This document shows positions 56,389 to 64,000 of a DNA stretch of 64,000 nt, piece after piece (position 1 is the stretch's first letter; each line of letters begins with the position of its first letter). Both the position numbers and the translations under genes were made by a program. The DNA lies in assembly GCA_965198715.1 (NCBI GenBank), contig CBDAPV010000002.1, positions 1,860,001-1,924,000 on the forward strand. The letters are read 5' to 3'. The notes beneath the pieces were generated by a model that ran no database searches, had not been told where the DNA came from, and worked only from the letters and a program-made list of their open reading frames with translations. Origin of the DNA: RH-AL1 sp965198715 (GTDB lineage Bacteria > Pseudomonadota > Alphaproteobacteria > Rhizobiales > Beijerinckiaceae).

Positions 56389-56410
56389 GACTCATGCCGG
56401 ACGGCGACCA

Positions 56411-57703
56411 ATGCACGCGGTGAAGCCGACGCTGCCCGTCGACATCTACGTCGCGGTGGCGATCATCGTCTTCTGCATCGCCATGTCGGCGTTCTTCGCT
56501 GCCTCCGAGACAGCGCTGACCGGAGCCTCGCGCGCGCGCATGCACGCGCTGGAGCGCAACGGCGACAAGCGCGCGGCGCTGGTCAACAAGCTGCTGCGCC
56601 GGCGCGAGCGGCTCATCGGCACGACGCTGCTCGGCAACACGCTGGTCAACATCGGCTCCTCGGCCTTCATGACCAGCGTGCTGCTGGCCGTCATCGGCGA
56701 GCAGGGCGCGGTGTGGGCGACCGCCATCATGACGGTGTTGCTGCTGGTCTTCGCCGAGGTGCTGCCCAAGACGGTGGCGATCAACAACGCCGACGAGGTG
56801 TCGCTGCTGTTCGCCCGGGTGCTGGCGCCGCTGGTGGCGATCTTCGGCCCGGTGCTGCTCGCCATCGAGATGCTGGTGCGCGGGGTGCTGCGGCTGTTCG
56901 GCTCCAAGACCGACGAGCGCGTCTCCATCCTCTCCGGGGCCGAGGAGCTGCGCAGCGCCGTCGACCTTCTGCACAAGGAGGGCAACGTCGAGCGCTCCGA
57001 TCGCGACATGTTCGGCGGCCTGCTCGAGCTCGGCGACCTCACCGTCTACGACACGATGGTGCACCGCACCGCAATGACGGCGATCGACGCCGACCTGCCG
57101 CCGGCCGAGCTGGTACGCGAGGTCATCGCCTCGCCCTATTCCCGCCTGCCGCTGTGGCGCGGCGATCCCGACAACATCGTTGCCGTGCTCCACGCCAAGG
57201 ACCTGGTGCGCGCGCTGGCGGCGGTGGAGGGCGACGTGGCCACGCTCGACGTCGCCAAGGTCGCGAGCGAGCCGTGGTTCATCCCGGCGACGACCTCGCT
57301 AAAGGACCAGCTGCAGGCCTTCCGCCGCCGCAAGACGCATTTCGCCCTCGTCGTCGACGAGTACGGGGTGGTGCTGGGCCTGGTGACGCTCGAGGACATC
57401 ATCGAGGAGATCGTCGGCGACATCCGCGACGAGCACGACCTCGCGGTCCAGGGAGTGCGCCCGCAGCCCGACGGCTCGGTGGTGGTGGAAGGCTCGGTGC
57501 CGATCCGCGACCTCAACCGCGTCATGGCCTGGGACCTGCCCGACGAGGAGGCCACCACCATCGCCGGCCTGGTGATCCACGAGGCCCGCGCCATCCCCGA
57601 GACCGGCCAGGTCTTCACCTTCCACCGTTTCCGTTTCGAGGTGCAGCGCAAGGTGCGCAACCGCATCGTCACGCTGCGCATCGTGCCGGCACCGGCGAAG
57701 TAG
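56411..57703 (+). CDS. CNNM/CorC-type hemolysin-family membrane protein
   Basis: The 430-residue protein has an N-terminal DUF21 membrane domain with about four hydrophobic segments (ASETALTGASRARMHALE, GNTLVNIGSS, VFAEVLPKTVAIN). A CBS-domain pair follows (about 205-335, PYSRLPLWRGDPDNIVAVLH, HFALVVDEYGVVLGLVTLED), then a CorC/HlyC C-terminal domain. Members are linked to magnesium or cobalt efflux and to magnesium homeostasis in bacteria; lytic activity is not expected. ATG 56411 was chosen; the upstream frame runs into aroKB. Probably co-transcribed with aroKB. Confidence 0.92.
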   Translation: MHAVKPTLPVDIYVAVAIIVFCIAMSAFFAASETALTGASRARMHALERNGDKRAALVNKLLRRRERLIGTTLLGNTLVNIGSSAFMTSVLLAVIGEQGAVWATAIMTVLLLVFAEVLPKTVAINNADEVSLLFARVLAPLVAIFGPVLLAIEMLVRGVLRLFGSKTDERVSILSGAEELRSAVDLLHKEGNVERSDRDMFGGLLELGDLTVYDTMVHRTAMTAIDADLPPAELVREVIASPYSRLPLWRGDPDNIVAVLHAKDLVRALAAVEGDVATLDVAKVASEPWFIPATTSLKDQLQAFRRRKTHFALVVDEYGVVLGLVTLEDIIEEIVGDIRDEHDLAVQGVRPQPDGSVVVEGSVPIRDLNRVMAWDLPDEEATTIAGLVIHEARAIPETGQVFTFHRFRFEVQRKVRNRIVTLRIVPAPAK

Positions 57704-57958
57704 CCATGTCGGTGGACGCCGACACGGCGTCTTCTCCCGAGGCCGCTCGCCCACGCCGCGATCTGCTGTCGCAATCCCCGGCGTGCCCGTTCGCCCTCTT
57801 GTCCCCGCCATTCCTTTCGGCGTTCGCCCATCTCGCGGTTCGCGGTATCGGCGTTCGATCGTTCCGTGATCGAGAGCCTCCCCGCGGACCCTCCGCGACA
57901 TCAAGGTAAAGATACCACAACTCACGCGGCTTCGTAAGTCGGATACCACCCCTGCCCC

Positions 57959-58696
57959 TTACTTGGCCGCTCCTCCGATCTCCCAGATCACCGTCACCGT
58001 CGACCTCAGCTTCTGCAAGCCCGGCTCGATCGGGATGAAGACGGGAGCGCCGTAGAGCGGCGGTGCGCGGCGTGACGGTAGGTCGGCCTCACCGTCGGGC
58101 ACCACCGGATCCTGGCCGATCTGCAGCACGCGGCCGAGCTTCAGCCCGATGGCGTCGGTGTAGATCCTGGCCCGCACCAGCGCGTCGTGCATCGCCTCGG
58201 TGTCGAGGTCCTGATGTTTCTGCCTGGCCTTGGAATAGGAGAAGGCGACGCCTTCGAACGAGTTCGCGCCCTTGGCGATGAGGTCGCGCGCGAGCGGGCC
58301 GACCTTGCCGATTTCGTGCACCCGCACCGCGATGCCTTCGTAGGCCTCGTAGCCGCGCGGCGTGCGCGCGATGATCTGGTTCTTCTCGTCCTTCCTGGTG
58401 TCGAACGTCTCGGAAACGCTGAAGCTCGCATGGATGTCGCCGGGTGCGACGCCCTGCGCCTTGATCGCGGCAACGACGGCGATGGCCGCCTCCGCGGTCG
58501 CGGCCGTGGCGGCATCGGCGGTCTTGCGCTCCTGCCTGACGCCGAGGTTGAGGTCGGCCTGATCGGGCATGACCTCCGCCTCGGCCTCGCCCGTCGTCGT
58601 CATGTGGGGCACCGCCTCGCGCAGCGGCACGCTGGGCGGCTCGGCCAAAGCCGGCGTCGCGACGAGGTACAGGAGGGCGAGGACTCTTCGGCGCAT
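57959..58696 (-). CDS. SIMPL domain (DUF541) periplasmic protein
   Basis: The 245-residue precursor has a signal peptide (about 1-18, ending ALA). A SIMPL/DUF541 domain follows: TTTGEAEAEVMPDQADLNLGV, GVAPGDIHASFSVSET, GYEAYEGIAVRVHEIGKVG and a C-terminal VTVIWEI. The family (BP26, YggE) is periplasmic; YggE-like members reduce oxidative damage and Brucella BP26 forms a large channel-like oligomer. It lies downstream of the VOC gene on the same strand, separated by a strong hairpin, so it is probably a separate transcript. Confidence 0.9.
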   Translation of the reverse strand: MRRRVLALLYLVATPALAEPPSVPLREAVPHMTTTGEAEAEVMPDQADLNLGVRQERKTADAATAATAEAAIAVVAAIKAQGVAPGDIHASFSVSETFDTRKDEKNQIIARTPRGYEAYEGIAVRVHEIGKVGPLARDLIAKGANSFEGVAFSYSKARQKHQDLDTEAMHDALVRARIYTDAIGLKLGRVLQIGQDPVVPDGEADLPSRRAPPLYGAPVFIPIEPGLQKLRSTVTVIWEIGGAAK

Positions 58697-58784
58697 GCAA
58701 GGAACCTCGAAGACGGCACTGAAGCGGGATCGCCGTTGCGTTGGGTGCTCGCACGCGCCGGTCTCACGGCCCGCGCGATGCCAG

Positions 58785-58815
58785 CTCCTGCCGGCCGAAC
58801 ACCGGCCGGCAGGAG
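58785..58815 (-). terminator. Strong hairpin between VOC and SIMPL genes
   Basis: CTCCTGCCGGCCG and CGGCCGGCAGGAG form a perfect 13-bp stem with a 5-base loop, 16 bases after the VOC stop. The stem is strong but without a T-run; a terminator or RNA-stabilising element is the likeliest role. Confidence 0.6.
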
Positions 58816-58830
58816 ACGGCTGAGCGTACC

Positions 58831-59226
58831 TTACTCGGTAAAGGCGTAGGAGCAGACCTTGTTGCCGGCCGGGTCGGTCAGGTAGGCGGCATAGGCGCCC
58901 GGCAGATGGCTGCGAGCGCCGGGCGCTCCCTCGTCGGTGCCTCCGTTGGCGAGCCCGGCAGCGTGGAAGGCATCGACATCGGCGGGCTTGGCCGCTGCGA
59001 ACCCTATGGTCACACCGTTGCTCGAAGGCGGCGCGCCGTTTCCGGGCTTGCCGACGACGAGGGCCGGCTTGTCCTTGCCGTAGAGCAACCAGCCGTCACC
59101 GAAGGGGCCCATGTTCTTCACGCCGAGCGGCGCCAGCGCCGCATCGTAGAACTTGCCCGAGGACGCGACATCCTTTGCCCCGAGAAAGAGGTGGGAAAAA
59201 ACACCGTCACCGGAAATTGCAGTCAT
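58831..59226 (-). CDS. VOC (glyoxalase/bleomycin-resistance) family protein
   Basis: The 131-residue single VOC domain starts HLFLGAKDVASSGKFYDAAL and ends DPAGNKVCSYAF, typical of the lactoylglutathione-lyase-like proteins of proteobacteria. Metal-ligand positions are partly recognisable (His in FSHLFLG, the late Asp/Glu replaced by Lys-Val-Cys). Family members bind a metal and diverse small molecules; the substrate cannot be told. It is divergent from rlmN across about 200 bp. Confidence 0.87.
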   Translation of the reverse strand: MTAISGDGVFSHLFLGAKDVASSGKFYDAALAPLGVKNMGPFGDGWLLYGKDKPALVVGKPGNGAPPSSNGVTIGFAAAKPADVDAFHAAGLANGGTDEGAPGARSHLPGAYAAYLTDPAGNKVCSYAFTE

Positions 59227-59433
59227 TGCTCGTGTGTCCTCTCAGTTCGGGCGCCGGCACCTGCCGGCCGCGAACGTTATGTCGTTACGCGTTTACGCGC
59301 GACATCGCCAGATGCTCCTTGACGGTAGCCTCGGTGGCGTTCGCGAGGATCCGGCGACAGGCACAGCGGCGCCATGTTGGGACGGTTGCGGCTCGCCTCT
59401 GACAATCCCCGCCCGAGATGCTATCTCCCGATC

Positions 59434-60654
59434 ATGTCCGCCGCCCTCGAAGATTTCGTGCACGCTCCCGCGCCCGCCATCCTGCCGGCTTCCGCCAGGC
59501 CCTCGCTCGTCGGCCTCACCCGCGCCGGCCTCGCCGAGGCGCTGGCGGCGATCGGCGTACCCGAGCGGGAGAGGGGCATGCGCGTCGCCCAGCTCTGGCA
59601 ATGGATCTATTTCCAGGGCGTGACCTCATTCGACGCCATGCTTAATGTCTCCAAGGTTCTTCGCGCGCGGTTGGCGGACGCCTACACTCTGGCGCGGCCG
59701 GAGGTCGTCACCGAGCAGGTCTCCTCCGACGGCACCCGCAAATGGCTAATCCGCCTGCCGCCGCACCGCCAGGACCGCACCGCGCACGGTCGCGGCTCCG
59801 AGGTCGAGGTGGTCTACATTCCCGAGAACGATCGCGGGACGCTGTGCATCTCGAGCCAGGTCGGCTGCACGCTGGCTTGCGCCTTCTGCCACACCGGCAC
59901 GCAGAAGCTGGTGCGCAACCTCTCCTCGGCCGAGATCGCCGCCCAGGTCGTGGTCGCGCGCGACCGGCTCGGCGACTATCCCGGCCTGACGCCGCCGACG
60001 GACGGGCTGATCCCCGGCGCCGGCTCGCGGCCGATCTCCAACGTCGTCTTCATGGGCATGGGCGAGCCGCTCTACAATTTCGAGAACGTGCGCGACGCGC
60101 TCGGCACGATCTCGGACGGCGACGGGCTCTCGCTGTCGCGGCGCCGCATCACCGTCTCCACCGCTGGCGTGGTGCCGCGGATGGAGCCGCTCGGCCGCGA
60201 GGGTGGCGCCATGCTGGCGATCTCGCTCCACGCCGTCCGCGACGACCTGCGCGACGTTCTGGTTCCGCTCAACAGGAAGTACCCGCTGGTCGAGCTGCTG
60301 CAGGCCTGCCGCGACTATCCCGGCGCCTCCAACGCGCGGCGCATCACCTTCGAATATGTGATGCTGAAGGGGGTCAACGACAGCCCCGCCGAGGCGCGCG
60401 AGCTGGTGCGGCTGCTCAAGGGCATCCCGGCCAAGATCAACCTGATTCCGTTCAATCCCTGGCCCGGCACCGCCTACGATTGCTCGGGCTGGGACGTCAT
60501 CGAGCGCTTCTCCGACATCGTCTTCAACGCCGGCTACGCCAGCCCGGTGCGCACCCCGCGCGGCCGCGACATCCTCGCCGCCTGCGGCCAGCTCAAGAGC
60601 GAGACCGAGAAGCTGCGCGCGAGGGCGGCGCTGGTGGCCGACGACGAGGCTTGA
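59434..60654 (+). CDS. rlmN: 23S rRNA A2503 / tRNA A37 C2-methyltransferase
   Basis: RlmN is a radical SAM enzyme that methylates C2 of A2503 in 23S rRNA and A37 in some tRNAs. The 406-residue protein has the cluster motif Cys145-x3-Cys149-x2-Cys152 in QVGCTLACAFCHTGTQK. It also has VFMGMGEPLYNFENV, ITVSTAGVVPRM, the helix RPSLVGLTRAGLAEALAAIG and the C-terminal methyl-carrying cysteine in ILAACGQL. ATG 59434 gives the family start. It is longer than E. coli RlmN mainly through an insert after DRLGDYPG. PilZ follows after about 110 bp. Confidence 0.95.
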   Translation: MSAALEDFVHAPAPAILPASARPSLVGLTRAGLAEALAAIGVPERERGMRVAQLWQWIYFQGVTSFDAMLNVSKVLRARLADAYTLARPEVVTEQVSSDGTRKWLIRLPPHRQDRTAHGRGSEVEVVYIPENDRGTLCISSQVGCTLACAFCHTGTQKLVRNLSSAEIAAQVVVARDRLGDYPGLTPPTDGLIPGAGSRPISNVVFMGMGEPLYNFENVRDALGTISDGDGLSLSRRRITVSTAGVVPRMEPLGREGGAMLAISLHAVRDDLRDVLVPLNRKYPLVELLQACRDYPGASNARRITFEYVMLKGVNDSPAEARELVRLLKGIPAKINLIPFNPWPGTAYDCSGWDVIERFSDIVFNAGYASPVRTPRGRDILAACGQLKSETEKLRARAALVADDEA

Positions 60655-60711
60655 TGTGGTTCCCGCAGGAAGCTCGCTCGGTTGCCGACGAAGGATCCCG
60701 ATCGAGCAACC

Positions 60712-60749
60712 AAATATTAAGGTAGGAACGCTTAACTTGCACTGACGTT
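60712..60749 (+). promoter_or_regulatory. EcfG-type general-stress promoter and shared upstream box for the PilZ gene
   Basis: GGAAC at 60725-60729 and CGTT at 60746-60749 are separated by exactly 16 bases and lie 15 bases before ATG 60764. The alphaproteobacterial EcfG consensus is GGAAC-N16-17-CGTT. The box AAATATTAAGGT (60712-60723) immediately upstream is shared with the outer-membrane protein gene. It predicts induction by the PhyR-NepR-EcfG stress pathway. Confidence 0.6.
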
Positions 60750-60763
60750 CGGGAAGGGCCGTC

Positions 60764-61030
60764 ATGGTGGTAGAGAAGCGTGAGCAGGCGGAGCGGGATC
60801 GCTGCGCCATCGCGGCCTCGGTCCGCATCGTCGAGAAGGACGAGGCGGTGCCCTGTCTCATCGTCGACCTGACAGAGCGAGGCGCCGGGCTCTTCCTCGA
60901 GAGCACGGTGGAGCTGCCGGCGCGCTTCCATCTCGTCCTGCCCCTCACCGACGAGCATATCGACGAGCGCCTCGTGGAGCTGCGCTGGCGCCGCGGCAGC
61001 GCGGCCGGCGTCCTCTTCGTCCGCCCGTAG
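60764..61030 (+). CDS. Single-domain PilZ protein
   Basis: The 88-residue protein is a bare PilZ domain. The start EKREQAERDRCAIAASVRIV carries the R-x-x-x-R-like basic stretch, and the strands CLIVDLTERGAGLFLES fit the D/N-x-S-x-x-G region. The serine of the classic DxSxxG motif is replaced by Thr-Glu, so c-di-GMP binding is uncertain. The end VELRWRRGSAAGVLF is typical. Short PilZ proteins are numerous in Hyphomicrobiales and linked to motility or polysaccharide control. An EcfG-type promoter lies directly upstream. Confidence 0.8.
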   Translation: MVVEKREQAERDRCAIAASVRIVEKDEAVPCLIVDLTERGAGLFLESTVELPARFHLVLPLTDEHIDERLVELRWRRGSAAGVLFVRP

Positions 61031-61131
61031 GCGCAGGGGGCCGCCTCAGCTCCGGCTCTTGGCTGGCACCTTCGAGGCCACGGGAGTTTGCTTGTGCCAA
61101 AGGGCGCGGTCTGAGCTAGAGCAGATTCCTT

Positions 61132-61737
61132 TCAGGTAGCATCGTAGCCTGCTGCGGTGAACATGTTGGCGCATTCGGCTGGCGTGATCTGGTCGACGAG
61201 GCGGCCGATGGCGGCCCAGAGCGCGTCCTTGGACCGCTCGGCGGCCTTGCGCAGCAAGGCTTTGAGCTTGGCGAAGGCGTTCTCGATGGGGTTGAAGTCG
61301 GGGCTGTAGGGCGGCAGCAGGCGCAGTCTGGCGCCCGCCGCTGCAATCAGGGCTTCGACCCGCGTCCCCTTGTGGGCCGGCAGATTGTCCATGATCACGA
61401 TGTCGCCGGGTCGCAGCTCGGGGACGAGCACGTGCTCGATGTAGGCCTCGAAGCAGGGTCGGTCGACGGCACCGTCGAGCACGAAGGGCGCCACGATGCC
61501 GCGCAGGCTCAGGCCGGCCACCAGCGTCGTCGTCTTCCAATGGCCGTGCGGCACGCCCATCCTCAGCCGCTCGCCGCGCGGGGCGCGTCCGTGCGTGCGG
61601 GCCATCTTGGTCGAGGTGCCGGTCTCGTCGATGAAGATCAGCCGGTCGGGATCGAGATCGAGCTGGCCCTCGAACCACTCCTGCCGCGCCTGGCGGACGT
61701 CGGGACGGTCCTGCTCGGTGGCGTGCGCGGTCTTTTT
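61132..61737 (-). CDS. IS630-family transposase, catalytic part (OrfB frame)
   Basis: The frame encodes the DDE catalytic domain: RLIFIDETGTSTKMARTHGR supplies the first Asp, DIVIMDNLPAHKG the second and NPIENAFAKLKALL the Glu. It has no start codon of its own before the domain; the frame begins just after a run of seven A residues (complement of 61733-61739) where OrfA is in the -1-related phase. A -1 slip there fuses OrfA and OrfB into one protein of about 310 residues, as in many IS630 elements. Confidence 0.85.
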   Translation of the reverse strand, partial: KKTAHATEQDRPDVRQARQEWFEGQLDLDPDRLIFIDETGTSTKMARTHGRAPRGERLRMGVPHGHWKTTTLVAGLSLRGIVAPFVLDGAVDRPCFEAYIEHVLVPELRPGDIVIMDNLPAHKGTRVEALIAAAGARLRLLPPYSPDFNPIENAFAKLKALLRKAAERSKDALWAAIGRLVDQITPAECANMFTAAGYDAT

Positions 61738-62078
61738 TTACGCGTGATGGCGTGGCGGCGGAAATAGCGCCAGAGCGCCGTGACGCTGACGAAAGCCCCC
61801 TCGCTGGCCAAGCGCTCCTTCACTTCCAGCAGCGTGATGTCGGGCACCTCCGCCAGTGCCGCCGCGATGAGGCCGGCGTGAGCCTCGGTACGGCGCGACA
61901 GGCGATCCCCGCCCTGCGGCTTGGCCCGGCCATCGCCGCCAGCGCGCCTAAGAGCGGCCCAGCGGATCGCGCTCGACGCACTGACGCCGAAGCGCGCCGC
62001 AGCCTCGCGGCAGGACAAGCCCTCCTCGACAGCCAAGAGGACGCGGGAGCGAAGGTCGTAGTGCAGCGATCGGGGCAT
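61638..62078 (-). CDS. IS630-family transposase, N-terminal part (OrfA frame)
   Basis: The 146-codon frame encodes the paired helix-turn-helix DNA-binding region: DLRSRVLLAVEEGLSCREAA, RFGVSASSAIRWA and ERLASEGAFVSVTALWRYFR. The domain ends at RHAITRKK at the seven-A run; what follows (RPRTPPSRTVPTS) is out of phase and meaningless, marking the frameshift to OrfB. ATG 62078 is the start. On its own it may act as a regulator of transposition. Confidence 0.85.
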   Translation of the reverse strand: MPRSLHYDLRSRVLLAVEEGLSCREAAARFGVSASSAIRWAALRRAGGDGRAKPQGGDRLSRRTEAHAGLIAAALAEVPDITLLEVKERLASEGAFVSVTALWRYFRRHAITRKKRPRTPPSRTVPTSARRGRSGSRASSISIPTG

Positions 62079-62287
62079 CGGGCCTGGCCTCCTCGCCAGA
62101 CCAGCCCTGAATCACAACGCGGCGCCGTGCGCTACCCCTCACGAGTCAACCGGCGAGGAAACTGCTCTAGTCGTAAGTAATTGAAGCTTGGGCCGTCGGA
62201 TATTCGGTCGTCGTCGCAAGTCGTCGACTTTGTTTTCATCGGCGGCTCGCGCCGGGTTGATCATTCCAGCCCTCGCCGCCGCGCTGC

Positions 62288-62935
62288 TTGGCGCCGCAGC
62301 GCTCGACGCGCTCCGAGCGGACCTCGTCCGACCCCGCCGCGCTGGTGCACCGACTGGTCGACGACCTCAACCTGCAGACGAAGATGCCGGGTGACGGCAA
62401 AGCGGACGAGACGCTCTCGGATGTGAACCTGAGGATCCTGGGCGCCACGACCATCCTGTGGGTCGCCGTCGCCTTTGCGCTACTCCTCGTGCTCTACGCT
62501 GCACGGGTCTACGTCCCCGGCTTCTCCCGGCGCGACAAGACCAAGGTCGAGGTCGCCGCCGAGCAGGCGCAGAGCGTGCAATCGGCCGAGCGCATGGCGC
62601 AGACCGGCGACGAGGCGGACGAGCTGGCGGCCTCGGGCCGCATCGCGGAGGCGATGCACCTGCTGCTGCTGCGCAGCCTGGTCGAGCTGCGCCGGCGGCT
62701 CGGCATCAGCTTCGCCGATTCTCTGACCAGCCGCGAGATCCTGGCGCGGCTGACGCTGCCCGAGGACGGGCGCCAAGCGCTAGGCGACCTCATCCGGCGC
62801 GTCGAGTTCGCGCGTTTCGGCGCCAAGCCCTCGGCGCCCGAGGACTACGAGGCCTGCCGCGCGAGCTACGAGAGGCTGATCGCGGCTATGCTCGACCCGC
62901 GCGACCTGCCTCGCCCGATGGCGGCGGCGGCATGA
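62288..62935 (+). CDS. DUF4129 domain membrane protein, N-terminus probably frameshifted
   Basis: Open from TTG 62288 (215 codons) or GTG 62342. It has one membrane segment (ILWVAVAFALLLVLYAARVY) and a C-terminal DUF4129 domain (LAASGRIAEAMHLLLLRSLV, SLTSREILARL, RVEFARFGAKP, YEACRASYERLI). The usual signal peptide is missing in this frame, but a good one (AGLIIPALAAALLGAAALDA) is read in another phase at 62255-62320. A single-base indel near 62310-62345 is therefore likely. The IS630 copy ends only 120 bases upstream. Normally part of a MoxR-DUF58-DUF4129-DUF4350 operon; only fragments remain here. Confidence 0.65.
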   Translation: MAPQRSTRSERTSSDPAALVHRLVDDLNLQTKMPGDGKADETLSDVNLRILGATTILWVAVAFALLLVLYAARVYVPGFSRRDKTKVEVAAEQAQSVQSAERMAQTGDEADELAASGRIAEAMHLLLLRSLVELRRRLGISFADSLTSREILARLTLPEDGRQALGDLIRRVEFARFGAKPSAPEDYEACRASYERLIAAMLDPRDLPRPMAAAA

Positions 62936-62956
62936 TCGAAGCATGATCAGCCGGCC

Positions 62957-63085
62957 ATGAGCGAGCGCGGCCCCTTCTCGCCCGTCGTCATCGGCTTCCT
63001 CGCCGCGGGCGTGGTGGCGATCTAAGCGCTGTCGGTGGTGCTCAGCTCGCAGGTCAAGGAGGACGAGGGCGGCTTCCATCCATCG
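62957..63085 (+). pseudogene. Remnant of a DUF4350-type gene
   Basis: ATG 62957 opens MSERGPFSPVVIGFLAAG, which resembles the N-terminus of the DUF4350 proteins that follow DUF4129 genes. A TAA stop (63023-63025) interrupts the membrane segment after VVAI; the same phase then continues ALSVVLSSQVKEDEGG and loses likeness. The remaining several hundred codons of a normal gene are absent. With the damaged neighbour this points to decay of the whole locus. The match is by pattern memory. Confidence 0.5.
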
Positions 63086-63244
63086 TTGGTAGGAACGACG
63101 GAAAAGTTCCCCGTGGAAAAAATAAATCATTGCAGCGGCACGCGCGCATTCCGCGGGCTATAGCTTGGGAATCGTCTCGCGCGGAGTCTCCGGCGAGGTT
63201 CCACAGTCCAGGGCGCGGCGCGTCCGCAGCCCAGAAGGACCCGC

Positions 63245-63523
63245 ATGCCCAAGCCCATCACTCTCGAGATGCTCCACGCCATGGACCTCGAGCAGCGCAA
63301 GAACCTGCACCGCAACGCCTCCGGCCTCGACACGCCCGCCGCCCGCGCGGTGCTAGAGCTGCTCGGGCAGGACGACTTGATGGGCAAGCCTAAGGCGCCG
63401 CCGAAGGCCGCAAGTGCCCGCAAGACTCCGGCCAAGCCGCGCACCACCCCGGCCAAGCCGCGCGCCGCCAAGGCCGCCGCCGCGCCCAAGCCGAAGGCGG
63501 CGGTCTACGGCCGCCAGGCCTGA
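63245..63523 (+). CDS. Small conserved protein with histone-H1-like basic tail
   Basis: The 92-residue protein has a short conserved helix region (PITLEMLHAMDLEQRKNLHRNA, LDTPAARAVLELLGQDDL). A tail of Lys, Pro and Ala repeats follows (AKPRTTPAKPRAAKAAAAPK) like histone H1 or bacterial H1-like proteins, ending VYGRQA. The N-terminal part resembles small proteins of Hyphomicrobiales of unknown function; the tail suggests nucleic-acid binding. No strong ribosome-binding site is seen. About 120 bases of non-coding DNA lie between it and the pseudogene. Confidence 0.65.
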   Translation: MPKPITLEMLHAMDLEQRKNLHRNASGLDTPAARAVLELLGQDDLMGKPKAPPKAASARKTPAKPRTTPAKPRAAKAAAAPKPKAAVYGRQA

Positions 63524-63770
63524 TCCTCTTGACCGCCACCTTGCGACTCGGGTAGGATAACCTAACTCGCGGGTGGCGTCCAGGCCTTGGACTCTCACGG
63601 CGAACTGGTCGATCCGTGCCGCGTTCGCTGACAACCAACCCTGCCAAAGTCAGTGGACGTCGATATTCGAGCAGGCCCTTGTCGAAGTTCGTCGACATAA
63701 ACGCCTGCCCCCGGCGCGAACGTCGACACGGCGATTTCAAGGTAGCCGATCGCCGACACGGGATCCGACG

Positions 63771-64000
63771 ATGACCGCGAGCGAGCGTCTCGCCCGACTG
63801 CTCACCTGGATCCTTTGGGCACTGATCGTGGGCGCCGTCGCCTTCATGGCGCACGCCTGGGCGACCGGCGGCTTCCCGTTCTACAGCCGGGTCGACGCGC
63901 AAACCGGGACCGCCGCCATCTCGGTGGAAACCGACGCCGGCACGGGCTGTCAATACATCCTCACTCCGCTCGGCGGGATCGCTCCCCGCACCGGGCGGGA
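63771..64000 (+). CDS. DUF6440-like membrane-anchored protein (3' end outside window)
   Basis: The 5' 76 codons from ATG 63771 are seen. An N-terminal membrane segment (about 10-30, LLTWILWALIVGAVAFMAHA) precedes a polar region ending in GCQYILTPLGGIAPR, a DUF6440-like motif. The C-terminus is cut off by the window edge. The 247 bases before it contain no gene or recognised element. Confidence 0.55.
   Translation, partial: MTASERLARLLTWILWALIVGAVAFMAHAWATGGFPFYSRVDAQTGTAAISVETDAGTGCQYILTPLGGIAPRTGR

Larger units (their letters stand above)
61119..62167 (-). mobile_element. IS630-family insertion sequence, TA target duplication
   Basis: The element is 1049 bp with terminal inverted repeats GAGCAGATTCCTTTC (left) and, on the other strand, GAGCAGTTTCCTCGC (right). 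It is flanked by TA on both sides (61117-61118 and 62168-62169), the usual IS630/Tc1 target duplication. It carries a two-frame DDE transposase on the leftward strand. It separates the PilZ gene from the DUF4129 gene. Ends and transposase look intact, so it may be active. Confidence 0.9.

Overview
The window is high-GC DNA from an alphaproteobacterium, most likely of the order Hyphomicrobiales (Rhizobiales). The grounds are: an Omp31-type outer-membrane beta-barrel with the order's typical N-terminus; a probable hopanoid C-2 methylase; opgGH; a TsaB-RimI pair; four DUF29 paralogues; and a perfect match to the EcfG general-stress promoter consensus. The genus cannot be fixed from the sequence alone. 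Coding density is high and both strands are used. GTG and TTG starts are frequent. No rRNA, tRNA or CRISPR array was recognised.

Layout. 0-4.3 kb: partial glutathione transferase, class III CoA-transferase, ogt and an M23 peptidase. 4.3-7.8 kb: HiPIP, a head-to-tail L,D-transpeptidase/dapE pair, and an orphan XRE regulator. 7.8-9.75 kb: a PD-(D/E)XK-like protein bracketed by two same-orientation copies of a palindromic repeat, a repeat-rich islet. 9.8-16.3 kb: tsaB-rimI, apaG-argE, a PAS hybrid histidine kinase and a bestrophin. 16.3-18.4 kb: an AT-richer non-conserved stretch, then a photolyase-like protein whose domain order looks circularly permuted. 18.6-25 kb: a secreted beta-propeller protein of unknown family, prfA, DUF1289, and a coupled lipid kinase/membrane protein/aldose epimerase set. 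25-31 kb: nucleotidyltransferase remnant, hpnP-like radical SAM gene, response regulator, 2H phosphoesterase and ftsY. 31-35 kb: accessory cluster with four DUF29 genes, an orphan MNT nucleotidyltransferase, a spermidine-synthase-like gene and DUF2171.

35-51 kb is envelope-centred. glmU-glmS make UDP-GlcNAc and glucosamine-6-P. opgG-opgH make periplasmic glucans. After a rhlE helicase come a PepSY-like protein, an OmpR regulator and a PhoQ/FeuQ-like kinase in one operon, then a YcgN-type protein, a PBP1A and a DUF1214/DUF1254 pair. 51-57.7 kb: proA-nadD, the outer-membrane protein with an Asn/Gly/Tyr-rich insert, a fused aroK-aroB gene and a CNNM/CorC transporter-like protein. 58-64 kb: SIMPL protein, VOC protein, rlmN, a PilZ protein under an EcfG-type promoter, an IS630-family element with TA target duplication, a probably damaged DUF4129 gene, a DUF4350 pseudogene, a small basic protein, and a partial DUF6440-like gene at the right edge.

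Together the genes are mainly housekeeping (cell wall, amino-acid biosynthesis, translation, NAD), with accessory islets at 7.8-9.8, 16.3-17.2, 25.2-25.5, 31-35 and 61-63 kb. No complete new multi-gene system can be proven from sequence alone. The strongest candidates for novelty are the permuted photolyase-like protein, the DUF29 cluster and the repeat-bracketed nuclease-like gene.
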